Below, in pieces: positions 26,305 to 35,105 of a DNA stretch of 43,876 nucleotides (within the stretch, counting starts at the first letter, position 1; every line of letters starts with the position of its first letter). Position numbers and translations under genes: made by a program. The notes beneath the pieces were generated by a model, which saw only the letters and a program-made list of their open reading frames with translations, was not told where the DNA came from and ran no database searches. This DNA comes from an uncultured Pelagibacteraceae bacterium (GTDB taxonomy: Bacteria; Pseudomonadota; Alphaproteobacteria; Pelagibacterales; Pelagibacteraceae). The stretch spans positions 1-43,876 of the forward strand of contig CAJXBA010000009.1 in NCBI GenBank assembly GCA_913050185.1. Direction: 5' to 3'.

Positions 26305-28944
26305 TTAACCTTTAATACTATTTATAATGCTATTCAACTTTTTAAGTTCGATATCATAACTTACTAAGGCTTTTTTTTCTTTTTTGATAATTCGTTTTGG
26401 TGCATTTTTCAAAAAAGATTTATTTTTTAATTTGTCAGACAATGATGCTAGTTTCCTTTCTAAATCTTCAACATTTTTATATATTTTTCTTTTTTGACTA
26501 TGCAAGTCCAAACTCTGATCAAAATACAGGGTTATAGTTTCTCCGCCAACAATAATTTTTATTCCACTTCTATTTATTTTTGATTCGTGTATATTTAAGA
26601 TTCTTCCTATTCTTCTAAATACATCTATATTATTATTAATTATATTTCTTTTGGAATTTTTCATCTCATTGATAGAAATATCTAGAAATGATCCTGGTGA
26701 AACTTCTAAATTCACCTTGGTTGATCTTATATTAGTTACTAACTGTATCAACCAATCAATTTTGTCATAACTTTTACGAAAATTAAGTTGTGGTTTTAAA
26801 TCCCATTTTTTGAACATTAAAGAAGTTTTGAAGAATTTATTAAAGTTAAAATCGAGCCAAACTTTCTCCGTAAAAAATGGTATAAAAGGATGCAATAAAG
26901 TTAATATGCCAGATTGGACATAGCTGGCCATATTACGTGATTCTTCAACATTTATTTTATTCTTAGAGTCAAAAATGGGTTTCAAAAATTCGATATACCA
27001 ATCACAATATGAATGCCATACAAATTGGTAAATAATCCTCGCGGCTTCATCAAATCTAAATTTTGATATATATAGGTGTGCATCTTCTTTTGTTTTTATT
27101 AATTCGTAGTAAATCCATTTATTTACATCCAGTTTAACTTTTTTCATATTAATCTTTCTAATTAATTTACATTTGTTTAATTTAGAAAATTTATTTGCAT
27201 TCCATATTTTGTTCAAAAAATTCCTGTATCCTTTAACTCTATCCTCAGAAAGTTTTACATCTCTACCTGGGGCAGCCATAGAAATTAATGTTAATCTTAA
27301 TGAATCAGCACCGTATTTATCTATTATATCAAGAGGATCAATAACATTGCCTTTGGATTTGGACATCTTTTGACCTTTTTCATCTCTAACAAGAGCATGG
27401 ACGTAAACTTTTGAAAAAGGTTCTTTTTTTAGTAGATGATTTCCCATCATCATCATTCTGGCAACCCAAAAAAAAATTATATCAAAACCAGTTACAAGCA
27501 CTGATGTCGGATAAAATCTTTTCAATTCATAAGTATTTTTTGGCCATCCTAAAGTAGCAAATGGCCATAGTGCAGACGAAAACCACGTATCAAGAACATC
27601 ATTATCTCTCTTTAACTCAACATTTTTTTTGTAATATTTGTAGGAAATTTTTTTTGCTTCCTGTTCATTTTCTGCAACAAAAACTTTTTTATCTTTTGTA
27701 TACCATGCAGGAATTCTGTGTCCCCACCACAATTGCCTTGAAATACACCAAGGTTGAATATTATTCATCCAATTAAAATAAGTTTTTGACCAGTTATTTG
27801 GGAAAAAATTTGTCCTTTTTTTTTTAACAACTTCTATTGCTTTTTTTGCTAAAAATTTTGCATTAACAAACCATTGTTCAGTCATCAATGGTTCTATAAT
27901 TGAATTCGATCGATCACCATAGGGTATAACATTTTTAATATTTTCAATTTTTTCCAATAATTCTTTTTCTTTAAGTAATCTTAAAATTAATTTTCTAGCT
28001 TCAAAACAATCTAGACCAACAAAGTTAACAGGAGTGTTATTGTTCAACTTACCATTTTTTTCAAAAATATTTATAAACTCTAAGTTGTGCCTCCTGCCGA
28101 TATCAAAATCATTAAAATCATGAGCTGGAGTAACCTTAAGAGCTCCGGAACCTTGGTCTATTTTAACATAATTATCTGAAATTATTTTTACCTCTCTCTC
28201 AGTAATTGGAAGTAGAACTTTCTTTCCGATAAAATTAATGTATCGTGGATCTTTCGGATTTACAGCCACAGCAGTATCTCCAATCATAGTTTCAGGTCTA
28301 GTAGTAGCTATTGTGATTGAATTTTCTTCACCAACAATTTTATATTTTATATAATAAAGATTTGATTGGACTTCTCTTTGCTCAACTTCTAGATCAGATA
28401 TAGCAGTTTCTAATTTTGTATCCCAATTAACCAATTTAGTATCTTTGTAAATTATTTTTTGTTTGTAGAGTTGAACAAAAGTTTTTATAACTGCTTGTGA
28501 TAAATCCTTATCCATAGTAAATCTGTTACGTGACCAGTCGCAAGAACATCCTAATTTTTTAAGTTGATTAATAATCTGATCTCCAGACTGCTCCTTCCAT
28601 TTCCAAACTTCCTTAACAAATTTATCTCTACCAAGTCGACTTTTACTTACTCCTTTTTCTGCTAATTTTTTTTCCACAACAGCCTGTGTAGCAATACCTG
28701 CATGGTCAGTTCCTGGTTGCCACAATGTTTCATATTCATTCATACGATAAAAACGAACTAGTAAATCTTGCAATGAATTATTTAATGCATGACCCATATG
28801 TAAACTTCCGGTTACATTTGGAGGTGGTATTACTACAGAAAAACGTTTTTTTGAGCTTTTTTTAGGTTTAAAGAATTTATTTTTTTCCCAATAGTTGTAT
28901 ATTTCGTTTTCTATTTCATTGTGATTATAATTTGAATTTTGCAT
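26305..28944 (-). CDS. valS: Valyl-tRNA synthetase
   Basis: ValS charges tRNA-Val and edits mischarged threonine. I choose the ATG at 28944; a TTG three codons upstream is possible but has no ribosome site. The 879 residues have the HIGH motif in [16 protein letters not shown], the editing domain around [15 protein letters not shown], and [12 protein letters not shown] (about 520-530). [11 protein letters not shown] and the C-terminal coiled-coil tRNA-binding arm (last 70 residues, Lys/Leu-rich) are also visible. The order valS-ilvD links valine charging with valine synthesis on one transcript. Confidence 0.97.
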   Translation of the reverse strand: MQNSNYNHNEIENEIYNYWEKNKFFKPKKSSKKRFSVVIPPPNVTGSLHMGHALNNSLQDLLVRFYRMNEYETLWQPGTDHAGIATQAVVEKKLAEKGVSKSRLGRDKFVKEVWKWKEQSGDQIINQLKKLGCSCDWSRNRFTMDKDLSQAVIKTFVQLYKQKIIYKDTKLVNWDTKLETAISDLEVEQREVQSNLYYIKYKIVGEENSITIATTRPETMIGDTAVAVNPKDPRYINFIGKKVLLPITEREVKIISDNYVKIDQGSGALKVTPAHDFNDFDIGRRHNLEFINIFEKNGKLNNNTPVNFVGLDCFEARKLILRLLKEKELLEKIENIKNVIPYGDRSNSIIEPLMTEQWFVNAKFLAKKAIEVVKKKRTNFFPNNWSKTYFNWMNNIQPWCISRQLWWGHRIPAWYTKDKKVFVAENEQEAKKISYKYYKKNVELKRDNDVLDTWFSSALWPFATLGWPKNTYELKRFYPTSVLVTGFDIIFFWVARMMMMGNHLLKKEPFSKVYVHALVRDEKGQKMSKSKGNVIDPLDIIDKYGADSLRLTLISMAAPGRDVKLSEDRVKGYRNFLNKIWNANKFSKLNKCKLIRKINMKKVKLDVNKWIYYELIKTKEDAHLYISKFRFDEAARIIYQFVWHSYCDWYIEFLKPIFDSKNKINVEESRNMASYVQSGILTLLHPFIPFFTEKVWLDFNFNKFFKTSLMFKKWDLKPQLNFRKSYDKIDWLIQLVTNIRSTKVNLEVSPGSFLDISINEMKNSKRNIINNNIDVFRRIGRILNIHESKINRSGIKIIVGGETITLYFDQSLDLHSQKRKIYKNVEDLERKLASLSDKLKNKSFLKNAPKRIIKKEKKALVSYDIELKKLNSIINSIKG

Positions 28945-29011
28945 TTTATACAAACATATAATAATTTGGTAAAAAACAAAGAATTGAATTAAACAATTTT
29001 GTTATAAAATT

Positions 29012-29085
29012 GGCCACGTGGCGGAATGGTTACGCAGAGGACTGCAAATCCTTTTATCCCAGTTCGATTCTGGGCGTGGCCTCCA
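29012..29085 (+). tRNA. tRNA-Cys(GCA)
   Basis: A 74-base cloverleaf with encoded CCA. Acceptor GGCCACG pairs with CGTGGCC. The anticodon stem GAGGA/TCCTT encloses loop CTGCAAA with anticodon GCA. The T arm is CCCAG/CTGGG around TTCGATT, and the discriminator is T, the identity element for cysteine. It is divergent from valS and 45 bases upstream of tRNA-Asn. Confidence 0.96.
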
Positions 29086-29130
29086 AATTTCATGTTGTTT
29101 TGTTCTTAAAAAAAAGTATGCTATTATTAT

Positions 29131-29206
29131 TCCTCGGTAGCTCAGTTGGTAGAGCAGTTGACTGTTAATCAATTGGTCGCAGGTTCGAGTCCTGCCCGAG
29201 GAGCCA
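29131..29206 (+). tRNA. tRNA-Asn(GUU)
   Basis: A 76-base cloverleaf with encoded CCA. Acceptor TCCTCGG pairs with CCGAGGA. The anticodon stem GTTGA/TCAAT encloses loop CTGTTAA with anticodon GTT, and the T arm is GCAGG/CCTGC around TTCGAGT. The discriminator is G, normal for Asn. Its G34 makes it a potential substrate of the TGT encoded in this window. The 3' end lies five bases from the stop of the convergent XRE gene. Confidence 0.97.
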
Positions 29207-29211
29207 ACTGA

Positions 29212-29583
29212 TTAGCCCGTTTTTTCCAAATTTATCGTATTTTTTAGTACCTGCAATATACTCTCTTTTTGTTGTTCTGACAGATTTGCAAATAATTTTG
29301 CCAAAAAGGAATAATTTAAATTATCGCTTTCAATTTTTTGTTTTTCATTCGATTCCCCAGAATGGTTAACAAAATCATCAAAAAAATATAATACTGAAAC
29401 CTTTAAAAAATTTGCTAATTGCATTATTCTTAAAGAACTAATTCCATTTGTTCCCTTTTCATATTTTTGAATCTGCTGAAATGTTACGTTTATTGCTTGA
29501 GCTACTTTCGTTTGCGTTAAACCTAGCGCCAATCTTCTCATACGCAACTTTTTGCCTAAATGGCTATTGAAATTCCCCTCCAT
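29212..29583 (-). CDS. XRE-family helix-turn-helix regulator
   Basis: This 123-residue protein is probably a transcription regulator. Residues 7-65 form a lambda-repressor-like helix-turn-helix: LGKKLRMRRLALGLTQTKVAQAINVTFQQIQKYEKGTNGIS, with LMQLANFLKVSVLYFFDDF closing the domain. This is the form found widely in alphaproteobacteria. The C-terminal part is short, helical and without a ligand or peptidase domain. GGGG lies five bases before the ATG. A 206-base gap upstream (29584-29789) holds its promoter and any operator. The gene is convergent with tRNA-Asn. Its targets are unknown; nearness to the aap operon is the only hint. Confidence 0.9.
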   Translation of the reverse strand: MEGNFNSHLGKKLRMRRLALGLTQTKVAQAINVTFQQIQKYEKGTNGISSLRIMQLANFLKVSVLYFFDDFVNHSGESNEKQKIESDNLNYSFLAKLFANLSEQQKESILQVLKNTINLEKTG

Positions 29584-29789
29584 GATACCCCTCTAAAAAA
29601 AATTAATACTCCATGAATTGAACATTAAATTTATTTTCATTGCAACCTTAAAATAAACTTTTTTTGTTGAATTTATTTAATAAAAATCAATATTTTTACA
29701 TTGATCTACATCATAATACATGTCTTTCGCAATATAAATAACTTGACTCTACAATTAATTTTCGACAAAAGTCGGCGAAATTTTATAAA

Positions 29790-30473
29790 TTACCAAATTG
29801 ATTTAAGTTTGTATTCCCATTTACCTTTTTTATTAAATGACGCCTTGACCCAGTTGAGAGTTTTTTCATCATACCACACGTCTGTGTTCAATTTTTTATT
29901 CTTATTAAGTTTTTTATCTACTGATGAAAAGTTATAGTGCAATGTATTGTAGTAATTAACACCAATTTTAACTTTTTCCTTGCCTAAAAATTTCACCTTT
30001 TGTTTGATTATTCTTCCTGAAACTGCACTAATTTGTGCTTCAGCACCAACCATACTGTGATTCCACCATGTGCCAATTAAATAATGCTTGGGAGCCTCTC
30101 CTTTATATGAAGAGCCGTCAATATGATACTTGTCATCATTAAATATCATGTTTACGTATTTATTTTTTCCGTTTTGATTAGTTGTTGAAATGAATTTAAC
30201 TAGCTGATTTTCTCTATACACCTCAGTTCCTTCAGCATAATACTTATAAAGTGTAAGACCGAATTTTTTTATACTAAATTTGATCTCGCTTCTGACGAAT
30301 AATTGATCTCCTGATTTTTCAAAAGAAAAGATATGTGAACCAATATGATTACTGTTTCGGTAAATATCAAATTCAATACCACCTAAATTTTTATAATGCT
30401 GAACATGAGAATTTGCAGCAAATGGAGCAACAAAAAATATCAGCACTACCGAAATTTTAAATAATCTTGGCAT
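29790..30473 (-). CDS. DUF6134-type secreted protein
   Basis: I recognise this as a DUF6134-like secreted protein of unknown function. From the ATG at 30473 it has 227 residues; a TTG one codon earlier is possible. The N-terminus is a signal peptide (about residues 1-22, ending FAANSH), so it acts in the periplasm or outer layers. The body is beta-rich with IEFDIYRNSNHIGSHIFSF, a TGTEVYREN-like strand, and HYLIGTWWNHSMV, which is typical of the family. The gene follows aapP by 13 bases and could be read through from the amino-acid transporter operon, though no functional link is known. Confidence 0.7.
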   Translation of the reverse strand: MPRLFKISVVLIFFVAPFAANSHVQHYKNLGGIEFDIYRNSNHIGSHIFSFEKSGDQLFVRSEIKFSIKKFGLTLYKYYAEGTEVYRENQLVKFISTTNQNGKNKYVNMIFNDDKYHIDGSSYKGEAPKHYLIGTWWNHSMVGAEAQISAVSGRIIKQKVKFLGKEKVKIGVNYYNTLHYNFSSVDKKLNKNKKLNTDVWYDEKTLNWVKASFNKKGKWEYKLKSIW

Positions 30474-30486
30474 CAAAAATTAAAAA

Positions 30487-31221
30487 CTACAATATTTGAC
30501 TCAAGAAAAGTTTAGTTCTATCACTTTTTGGATTAGCAAAAAATTCTTTGGTTTCTGCCTTTTCAACAATCATGCCTTCATCCATAAAAATTACTTCATC
30601 AGCAACTTCTTTCGCAAAACCCATCTCATGAGTAACCACTATCATGGTCATTCCACCTTTTGCCAAATTTACCATTGCATCTAAAACCTCTTTGATCATT
30701 TCTGGATCTAAAGCAGAGGTTGGTTCATCAAAAAGCATAATTTTAGGTTCCATACACAGAGCGCGGGCTATTGCTGCCCTTTGTTGTTGTCCACCCGATA
30801 ATTGCCCTGGAAATTTTTTTGCCTGATCTGATATTTGCACTTTCTCTAATTGTTTTAATGCCATTTCTTCAGCTTGTGTTTTTGGTGTTTTTTTAACCCA
30901 TATTGGTGCCAAAGTGCAATTATCCAAAATTGATAGGTGTGGAAATAAATTAAATTGTTGAAAAACCATTCCTACTTCGGCTCTTATTTTTTCAATATTT
31001 TTTGTGTTTTCGGACAACTCAATACCATCCACAATAATTTTCCCTTTTTGATGTTCTTCTAATCTATTAATACACCTTATTAAGGTAGATTTCCCAGAAC
31101 CTGAAGGGCCACAAACCACTATTTTTTGTTTTTGAGAAACTTTAAGATTTATATTTTTTAAAACTTGAAAATCACCAAACCACTTATTTACATCTAACAT
31201 TTCAATTATTTGATCTGACAT
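30487..31221 (-). CDS. aapP: General L-amino acid ABC transporter, ATP-binding protein AapP
   Basis: AapP hydrolyses ATP to drive uptake through AapQM. The 244-residue protein has Walker A at residues 38-46 (GPSGSGKST), a Q-loop in [10 protein letters not shown], the LSGGQ signature at 141-145, Walker B at 161-166 (IMLFDE) and the switch His in VTHEMGFA. The closest type is the polar amino-acid family of GlnQ/AapP/BztD. It follows aapM after five bases and is the last transporter gene in the unit. Confidence 0.96.
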   Translation of the reverse strand: MSDQIIEMLDVNKWFGDFQVLKNINLKVSQKQKIVVCGPSGSGKSTLIRCINRLEEHQKGKIIVDGIELSENTKNIEKIRAEVGMVFQQFNLFPHLSILDNCTLAPIWVKKTPKTQAEEMALKQLEKVQISDQAKKFPGQLSGGQQQRAAIARALCMEPKIMLFDEPTSALDPEMIKEVLDAMVNLAKGGMTMIVVTHEMGFAKEVADEVIFMDEGMIVEKAETKEFFANPKSDRTKLFLSQIL

Positions 31222-31226
31222 AATTT

Positions 31227-32492
31227 TTATCTATCTGTTTTATATTTTCTTTCTAAATATTGACTATATCTGCTCATAGAATAGCAAATAATCCAAAAAA
31301 CAACACCTGCAAAAACGTATCCTTCGGTAGCAAAACCAAGCCATTCAGGATTTGTTTTTGCCATATCTATCATACCTACTAATTCAAGCAAACCCACAAC
31401 CAAAATTAATGGAGTATCTTTTACCAAAGCTAAAAATGTATTAGCAACACCCGGTATAACAAGTTTTAATGCTTGTGGCAGAATTACCAACAAATGCATT
31501 CTCCAATATCCCATACCTAATGATTTTCCAGCATCATATTGTCCTCTTGGAAGTGCTTGAAGGCCGCCACGTATTACTTCTGCCATATATGCTGCTTCAA
31601 AAAGTGTAATGGCTATTATAACTCGTACAAGTTTGTCCATATAAACACCGTCAGGCAAAAACATTGGCATCATTACTGAAGCCATAAATAAAACTGTAAT
31701 TAAAGGAACACCTCTCCAAAATTCAATAAACCCGATTGATGAATATCTAACGATTGGAGCTGAAGATCTTCTTCCTAAAGCTAAAAACATTCCTACAGGA
31801 AAACAAAATAGTAGAGCAAAAATTGAAATAATAAATGTAAGAGATAATCCACCCCACGCTGGTGTTTCTACCCATTCCAACCCAAAATTTCCTCCAGAAA
31901 TTAAATTCATAGCTATGAATGGAAAAATAAATAAGAGAAAAATAATTATATATTTTTTAATTTTTGGAGCAACAAAAAATGCGGAGATTACTAAACCAAT
32001 CAACATTAAAAAAGAAAGATTAATTCTCCAAATTTCAGAGTTTGGATACAGTCCGTATATTAATCTTTTAAACCAAACATTAACAAAAATCCAACACGCA
32101 CCCTCACGAGAACATTCTTCCTTCGAAGTTCCTATAAAGTCAGCATCGAAAAACAACCAATTTAGCAAAGGTGGAATATTTTTAATCAATACAAAGATAA
32201 TTAACGAAGTTAGTATGGCATTAAACCAGTTTAAATTTATATTTTTATTCAACCTATCCAATATTCTGATACCTGAAAATTCAATTCTGACATAATGAAG
32301 TCCGACAAAACTAAAAACTAATGGTGTAAAATAATTTATCCATCTTGGTAAAAAAGATGTAATATTCATTTCAAAAAATGAATTAAGAATTACGTCAATT
32401 ATGCCTAATACGAACAATAACGTACCCACTGAAACAAATAGATTTAATTTATCTCTGGTGGGCATGCCTAAAAAATATAATTTTTTTATCAT
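31227..32492 (-). CDS. aapM: General L-amino acid ABC transporter, permease AapM
   Basis: AapM is one of the two membrane subunits of a broad-range L-amino acid importer. The 421 residues comprise about eight membrane segments. They include the long periplasmic insertion with two cysteines ([13 protein letters not shown], about 128-140) characteristic of AapM/BztC-type permeases, and the EAA loop [29 protein letters not shown] for coupling to AapP. The start overlaps the aapQ stop by four bases (ATGA). Confidence 0.96.
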   Translation of the reverse strand: MIKKLYFLGMPTRDKLNLFVSVGTLLFVLGIIDVILNSFFEMNITSFLPRWINYFTPLVFSFVGLHYVRIEFSGIRILDRLNKNINLNWFNAILTSLIIFVLIKNIPPLLNWLFFDADFIGTSKEECSREGACWIFVNVWFKRLIYGLYPNSEIWRINLSFLMLIGLVISAFFVAPKIKKYIIIFLLFIFPFIAMNLISGGNFGLEWVETPAWGGLSLTFIISIFALLFCFPVGMFLALGRRSSAPIVRYSSIGFIEFWRGVPLITVLFMASVMMPMFLPDGVYMDKLVRVIIAITLFEAAYMAEVIRGGLQALPRGQYDAGKSLGMGYWRMHLLVILPQALKLVIPGVANTFLALVKDTPLILVVGLLELVGMIDMAKTNPEWLGFATEGYVFAGVVFWIICYSMSRYSQYLERKYKTDR

Positions 32493-33685
32493 TTTTCCTT
32501 GATGGCCATTTTTCTATTGTACCAGTTCATAAAAATTGAAATTACTATACTCAAGCTCAAATAAGTGAGCATAGTAATTGAAACTATTTCAATTGCTCTT
32601 CCTGTTTGCATCATTGCGGTTCCTGCAAAAACTAAAACAATATCTGGATATGCTATAGCGGCAGCTAGAGATGAGTTTTTGGTTAAATTTAGATATTGGT
32701 TAGTTGTTGGTGGTATAATTATTCTCAAAGCTTGGGGCATTATGACTAACCTCAGAACTTGTACAGGAGTTAAACCAATAGATGCTGCTGCTTCTTTTTG
32801 CCCCTTGGTCACACCTAAAATTCCTGCTCTAACGCATTCAGCGATAAAAGTGGCAGTATATAATGATAGTGCCAGGGCTAATGCCATTAATTCAGGAATT
32901 ATACTCACCCCACCTACATAATTGTAAATGGTTTCGGACATCTGTTTAAGAACTGGATATTCAAAAGTCAAGGATACACCGCCGAACAAAAACGTAAATA
33001 AAGGAATTAATATAATTATTCCAACAGATATAAAAAAAGAAGGTATCCGTCTTCCTGTTTGTTCTTGTTGTTTTCTAGCATATTTTAGTACAAAAATTAT
33101 TGCAATTATTGATGCAATTATTGAATAAAGAAAGATATCAAAATTAGTCCAAACAAATTTAGGAACATAAAGACCTTTTACTGACAAATACGAAATATCA
33201 AAAAAGTTAATTGCTTCTTTGGGTAAAGGTAAAGCCCTTAACGCGGCGAAATACCAAAAAAACAATTGTAACAACAGAGGAATATTTCTAAATATTTCTA
33301 TGTACCATTCAGCAACTTTTGCAATTAAGTAATTTGGAGATAGCCTTGAAATTCCAATAACAACACCTAAGATGCTTGCAAAAAATATACCTATAACAGC
33401 AACTAAAATTGTATTTAAAAGTCCTACTAGATAAGCTCTGGCATAAGTACTTGCGCCACTGTACTCTATTAAACTAAATTGTATATCAAATGAAGATTCC
33501 TCACCTAAAAAACGAAAACCAAAGTCAATGCCTCTGTTATCCATATTAACTTGGGCGTTGTAAGTAAAGTATCCGATAACAAATATAATAAAAAAAAGTG
33601 TTAAAGCTTGAGGTAAGTAATTTTTTAACCTTGGATTGGCATCAAAGAAATTAGTAAAGAGTTTGGTTGTATTTTTAATATCCAT
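32489..33685 (-). CDS. aapQ: General L-amino acid ABC transporter, permease AapQ
   Basis: AapQ is the first permease subunit of the AapQM pair. The 398 residues have an N-terminal membrane segment, a large periplasmic loop (NAQVNMDNRGIDFGFRFL), and the permease core with EIFRNIPLLLQLFFWYF. The EAA loop EAAASIGLTPVQVLRLVIMPQ contacts the ATPase. It is separated from aapJ by 69 bases that hold a strong hairpin. It overlaps aapM by four bases. Confidence 0.96.
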   Translation of the reverse strand: MDIKNTTKLFTNFFDANPRLKNYLPQALTLFFIIFVIGYFTYNAQVNMDNRGIDFGFRFLGEESSFDIQFSLIEYSGASTYARAYLVGLLNTILVAVIGIFFASILGVVIGISRLSPNYLIAKVAEWYIEIFRNIPLLLQLFFWYFAALRALPLPKEAINFFDISYLSVKGLYVPKFVWTNFDIFLYSIIASIIAIIFVLKYARKQQEQTGRRIPSFFISVGIIILIPLFTFLFGGVSLTFEYPVLKQMSETIYNYVGGVSIIPELMALALALSLYTATFIAECVRAGILGVTKGQKEAAASIGLTPVQVLRLVIMPQALRIIIPPTTNQYLNLTKNSSLAAAIAYPDIVLVFAGTAMMQTGRAIEIVSITMLTYLSLSIVISIFMNWYNRKMAIKEK

Positions 33686-33701
33686 CTAATGTATCTAAGA
33701 T

Positions 33702-33736
33702 AAAAAAAAGGGCTAGAAAAATCTAGCCCTTTTTTA
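33702..33736 (-). terminator. Rho-independent terminator between aapJ and aapQ
   Basis: The inverted repeat GGGCTAGA (33710-33717) and TCTAGCCC (33722-33729) forms an 8-base-pair stem with a four-base loop, flanked by eight A on one side and six or seven T on the other. Read on the minus strand it ends in a run of U, so it is a proper terminator 18 bases beyond the aapJ stop (the stem begins 26 bases beyond it). It can also work in the other direction. It lies between the binding-protein gene and the permease genes, so partial read-through would give far more AapJ than AapQMP. The A/T flanks also extend the stem. Confidence 0.88.
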
Positions 33737-33754
33737 ATAACTTTTTAGATATAA

Positions 33755-34804
33755 TTACCTTGCTGGTGGAACGTAAAGAATACCACCTTTAGTCCAAAGT
33801 TGATTTGGACCTCTGTCAGGCAAGATACCAGTGTCTGCTATATTACGTTTATAGCTTTCACCATAATTACCAACTTGTGTAATTATATTGTAACTCCATT
33901 CGTTACCTAGACCCAAAGCCGCTCCCAACTCTCCTTCAGATCCAACAAGTCTTTTAATTGCTGGATTTTCTGAAGATTTCATAGCGTCAGCATTTGAAGA
34001 ATTAACGCCGTATTCTTCTGCTTCTATCATAACATTTAATGACCAACGAACTATATCTTCCCAAACTGAATCACCTTGACGAACAACTGGTCCAAGTGGT
34101 TCTTTAGAAATTGTTTCTGGTAATACAATATGATCATCTGGGCTTTGCATCTTAGTTCTTTGAGCTGCTAAACCAGATTTATCAGTAGTATAAGTATCAC
34201 ATCTACCTGAATCATAAGCTGCTACAACTTCATCTGCTTTTTCAAACACAACAGGCTCGTACGAAATACCTTTTGATGTGAAAAAGTCTCTCATGTTTAA
34301 CTCGGTTGTAGTTCCAATGTTCACACACGCTGAAAGTCCACTTTGGAAATCATTTGTAGAAGTAATACCTGAATCTTTTCTGACCATAAAACCTTGACCA
34401 TCATAAAAATTCACACCTACAAAAGTTAAACCGATATCAGCATCACGTGATAACGTCCATGTAGTGTTTCTTGATAAAATATCAATTTCACCAGATGTCA
34501 AAGCTGTAAATCTCTCCTTCGCACTTAATGGAGTATATTTAACTTTATCTGCATCACCAAGTACAGCTGCTGCTACAGCTCTACAAACATCAACGTCAAC
34601 ACCTGACCAGTTTCCTGACTCGTCAGCATTTGAGAATCCAGGAAGACCTTGAGAAACACCGCATCTTACAAAACCTTTTCCTTTAGTGTTTGTCAAAGTT
34701 TTTGACTTGCTTTTTCCTTGCTGAGCTCCCTGGTCACACGCAAATGTGAACACCAATGCAGCTACAGCAAACAATGAAAACAAATATTTAAATGTTTTTT
34801 TCAT
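33755..34804 (-). CDS. aapJ: General L-amino acid ABC transporter, periplasmic binding protein AapJ
   Basis: AapJ captures amino acids in the periplasm and delivers them to AapQM. I use the ATG at 34804, because GGAGAGG lies seven bases upstream; the longer frame to 34831 reads through that ribosome site. The 349 residues begin with a signal sequence (KKTFKYLFSLFAVAALVFTFAC). The Cys at residue 23 could be a lipobox Cys or a signal-peptidase site; the preceding TFA is not a standard lipobox. The binding fold follows with GVDVDVCRAVAAAVLGD, KYTPLSAKERFTALTSGEIDILSRN and FYDGQGFMV, all typical of AapJ/YhdW. Codon use is richer in G+C than its neighbours, consistent with high expression. Confidence 0.96.
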   Translation of the reverse strand: MKKTFKYLFSLFAVAALVFTFACDQGAQQGKSKSKTLTNTKGKGFVRCGVSQGLPGFSNADESGNWSGVDVDVCRAVAAAVLGDADKVKYTPLSAKERFTALTSGEIDILSRNTTWTLSRDADIGLTFVGVNFYDGQGFMVRKDSGITSTNDFQSGLSACVNIGTTTELNMRDFFTSKGISYEPVVFEKADEVVAAYDSGRCDTYTTDKSGLAAQRTKMQSPDDHIVLPETISKEPLGPVVRQGDSVWEDIVRWSLNVMIEAEEYGVNSSNADAMKSSENPAIKRLVGSEGELGAALGLGNEWSYNIITQVGNYGESYKRNIADTGILPDRGPNQLWTKGGILYVPPAR

Positions 34805-35105
34805 TATTATTCCTCTCCTTATTGTTAACAATATTAGATTAAAAAAAATTAAATTTTTTTTAACCTAAAGTTCTATTAATATGATTTATATATTTGCTTT
34901 GATCAAACTTAAACTTGTAAAATTGCGATCTATATTTGGTATAAGCATAAATTAAGTTAACAAAATAACGTTTATTACAACCATATTACAATCATATAAA
35001 AAATTAAAATTTATTGGAAATTAAGTTATCGATTGATTGATCTTAAAAACTTACGCCAAAAAGTTGCTTAATCCACTGATGAAAAGTTTTCATTAATGAT
35101 AATGA
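34805..35105 (-). promoter_or_regulatory. Long upstream region of aapJ
   Basis: These 301 bases between the radical SAM stop and aapJ contain no open frame that I can support. They include the ribosome site (34811-34818), a perfect 12-base palindrome ATTGTTAACAAT at 34821-34832 just before it, an A8/T9 AT-only inverted repeat at 34841-34861, and a hairpin-like ATGAA/TTCAT near 35079-35093. A weak TTGATC and TATAAA pair is seen around 34880-34905 on the minus strand. The region presumably holds the main promoter and control of the amino-acid transporter. No known riboswitch core is visible. Confidence 0.5.

Noticed and set aside
29757-29781. Hairpin after the DUF6134 gene as a terminator
   Set aside because: The stem is only three to four base pairs around a T4 loop with a mismatch, and there is no U run on the minus strand; too weak to call.
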